Shown: positions 12,261 through 12,373 of the stretch, in pieces | Layout: each line of letters opens with the position of its first letter | How positions within the stretch are numbered: the first letter of the stretch is position 1 | Source: Pseudomonadota bacterium | GTDB taxonomy: Bacteria > Myxococcota > Bradymonadia > UBA4248 | Direction: 5' to 3' | NCBI GenBank assembly: GCA_017629415.1 | Contig: JAGBXG010000470.1 | Span: 1 to 12,373 of the forward strand | Length of the DNA: 12,373 nucleotides | Notes under the pieces: model-generated | The model's input: the letters and a program-made list of their open reading frames with translations, nothing else | Told to the model about the DNA's origin: nothing | The model's database searches: none | Position numbers and translations under genes: made by a program

Positions 12261-12373
12261 TGTACCCATAAAATAGGACACTAACAAAAGAGGGGTGTCC
12301 CAATGTCATAGACACTTGAAAAAGGGCCATCCCCTTGGTAGTGGACAATGTCCACATTGGAGTTTACCAATGA
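12261..12373 (+). mobile_element. Possible left end of an insertion sequence, cut by the window edge
   Basis: Immediately after the GC-rich repeat, TGTACCCATAAAATAGGACA has the look of an IS terminal sequence (TG start, CCC, then a T/AGGACA motif as in several IS3-family ends). It is followed by an inverted repeat GGACAC/GTGTCC (12276-12281 and 12295-12300). A frame is open from 12277 to the window end, with a possible GTG start at 12295. It reads CHRHLKKGHPLGSGQCPHW, which could be the Cys-containing N-terminus of a transposase. A second palindrome GTGGACA/TGTCCAC sits at 12341-12355. The family cannot be named from this fragment. Confidence 0.3.

Noticed and set aside
12160..12357. 65-codon minus-strand frame at the right end
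   Set aside because: It runs through the GC-rich hairpin repeat; the apparent peptide (GLRPKPHQGAQPLG) is the translated repeat.

Overview
The window reads as a chromosomal segment of an uncultured or little-studied bacterium of the Myxococcota / Bradymonadota (old Deltaproteobacteria) type. The main clue is a secreted cysteine-rich lipoprotein carrying a myxobacterial-style disulfide repeat (CGNEQIEGTEECDG). This placement is an inference from protein style, because there is no rRNA gene here. Two base-composition regimes are visible: the RNB ribonuclease gene uses mostly C/G at third codon positions, while sbcC and sbcD are much richer in A/T.

Layout. Positions 1-640 are AT-rich with no convincing gene. 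Positions 647-719 hold a structured minus-strand segment with its own possible -10 box and terminator, a candidate small RNA. From a promoter at 758-786 on the plus strand run a lipoprotein with eight six-cysteine modules (839-2161) and, two bases later, an RNB-domain ribonuclease (2164-4002) ending in a clear terminator. An intergenic stretch follows with three tandem TAATCCTTTG repeats, an extended -10 promoter and a terminator-like leader hairpin. It precedes a P-loop NTPase of unknown function (4390-5373), which has its own terminator. On the minus strand, converging on this, is the sbcD-sbcC operon (10249 down to 5673), the Mre11/Rad50-type DNA repair nuclease.

The right part is a compact minus-strand stable-RNA operon. 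In transcription order it contains tRNA-Ser(GCT), two identical tRNA-Arg(ACG) genes, tadA, tRNA-Ser(CGA), tRNA-Ser(GGA) and the SRP RNA. TadA makes inosine at position 34 of tRNA-Arg(ACG), so the enzyme gene sits directly behind two copies of its own substrate. The tadA frame is packed 11 bases after one tRNA and 7 bases before the next. No tRNA encodes its CCA end.

The window ends in a GC-rich triple-hairpin intergenic repeat, of which a decayed relative lies next to the 3' end of sbcC, and then what may be the start of an insertion sequence. The most notable points are the tRNA-Arg/tadA substrate-enzyme operon, the orphan small-RNA candidate, the regulatory architecture before the P-loop gene, and the pairing of a secreted Cys-rich lipoprotein with a cytoplasmic RNase.
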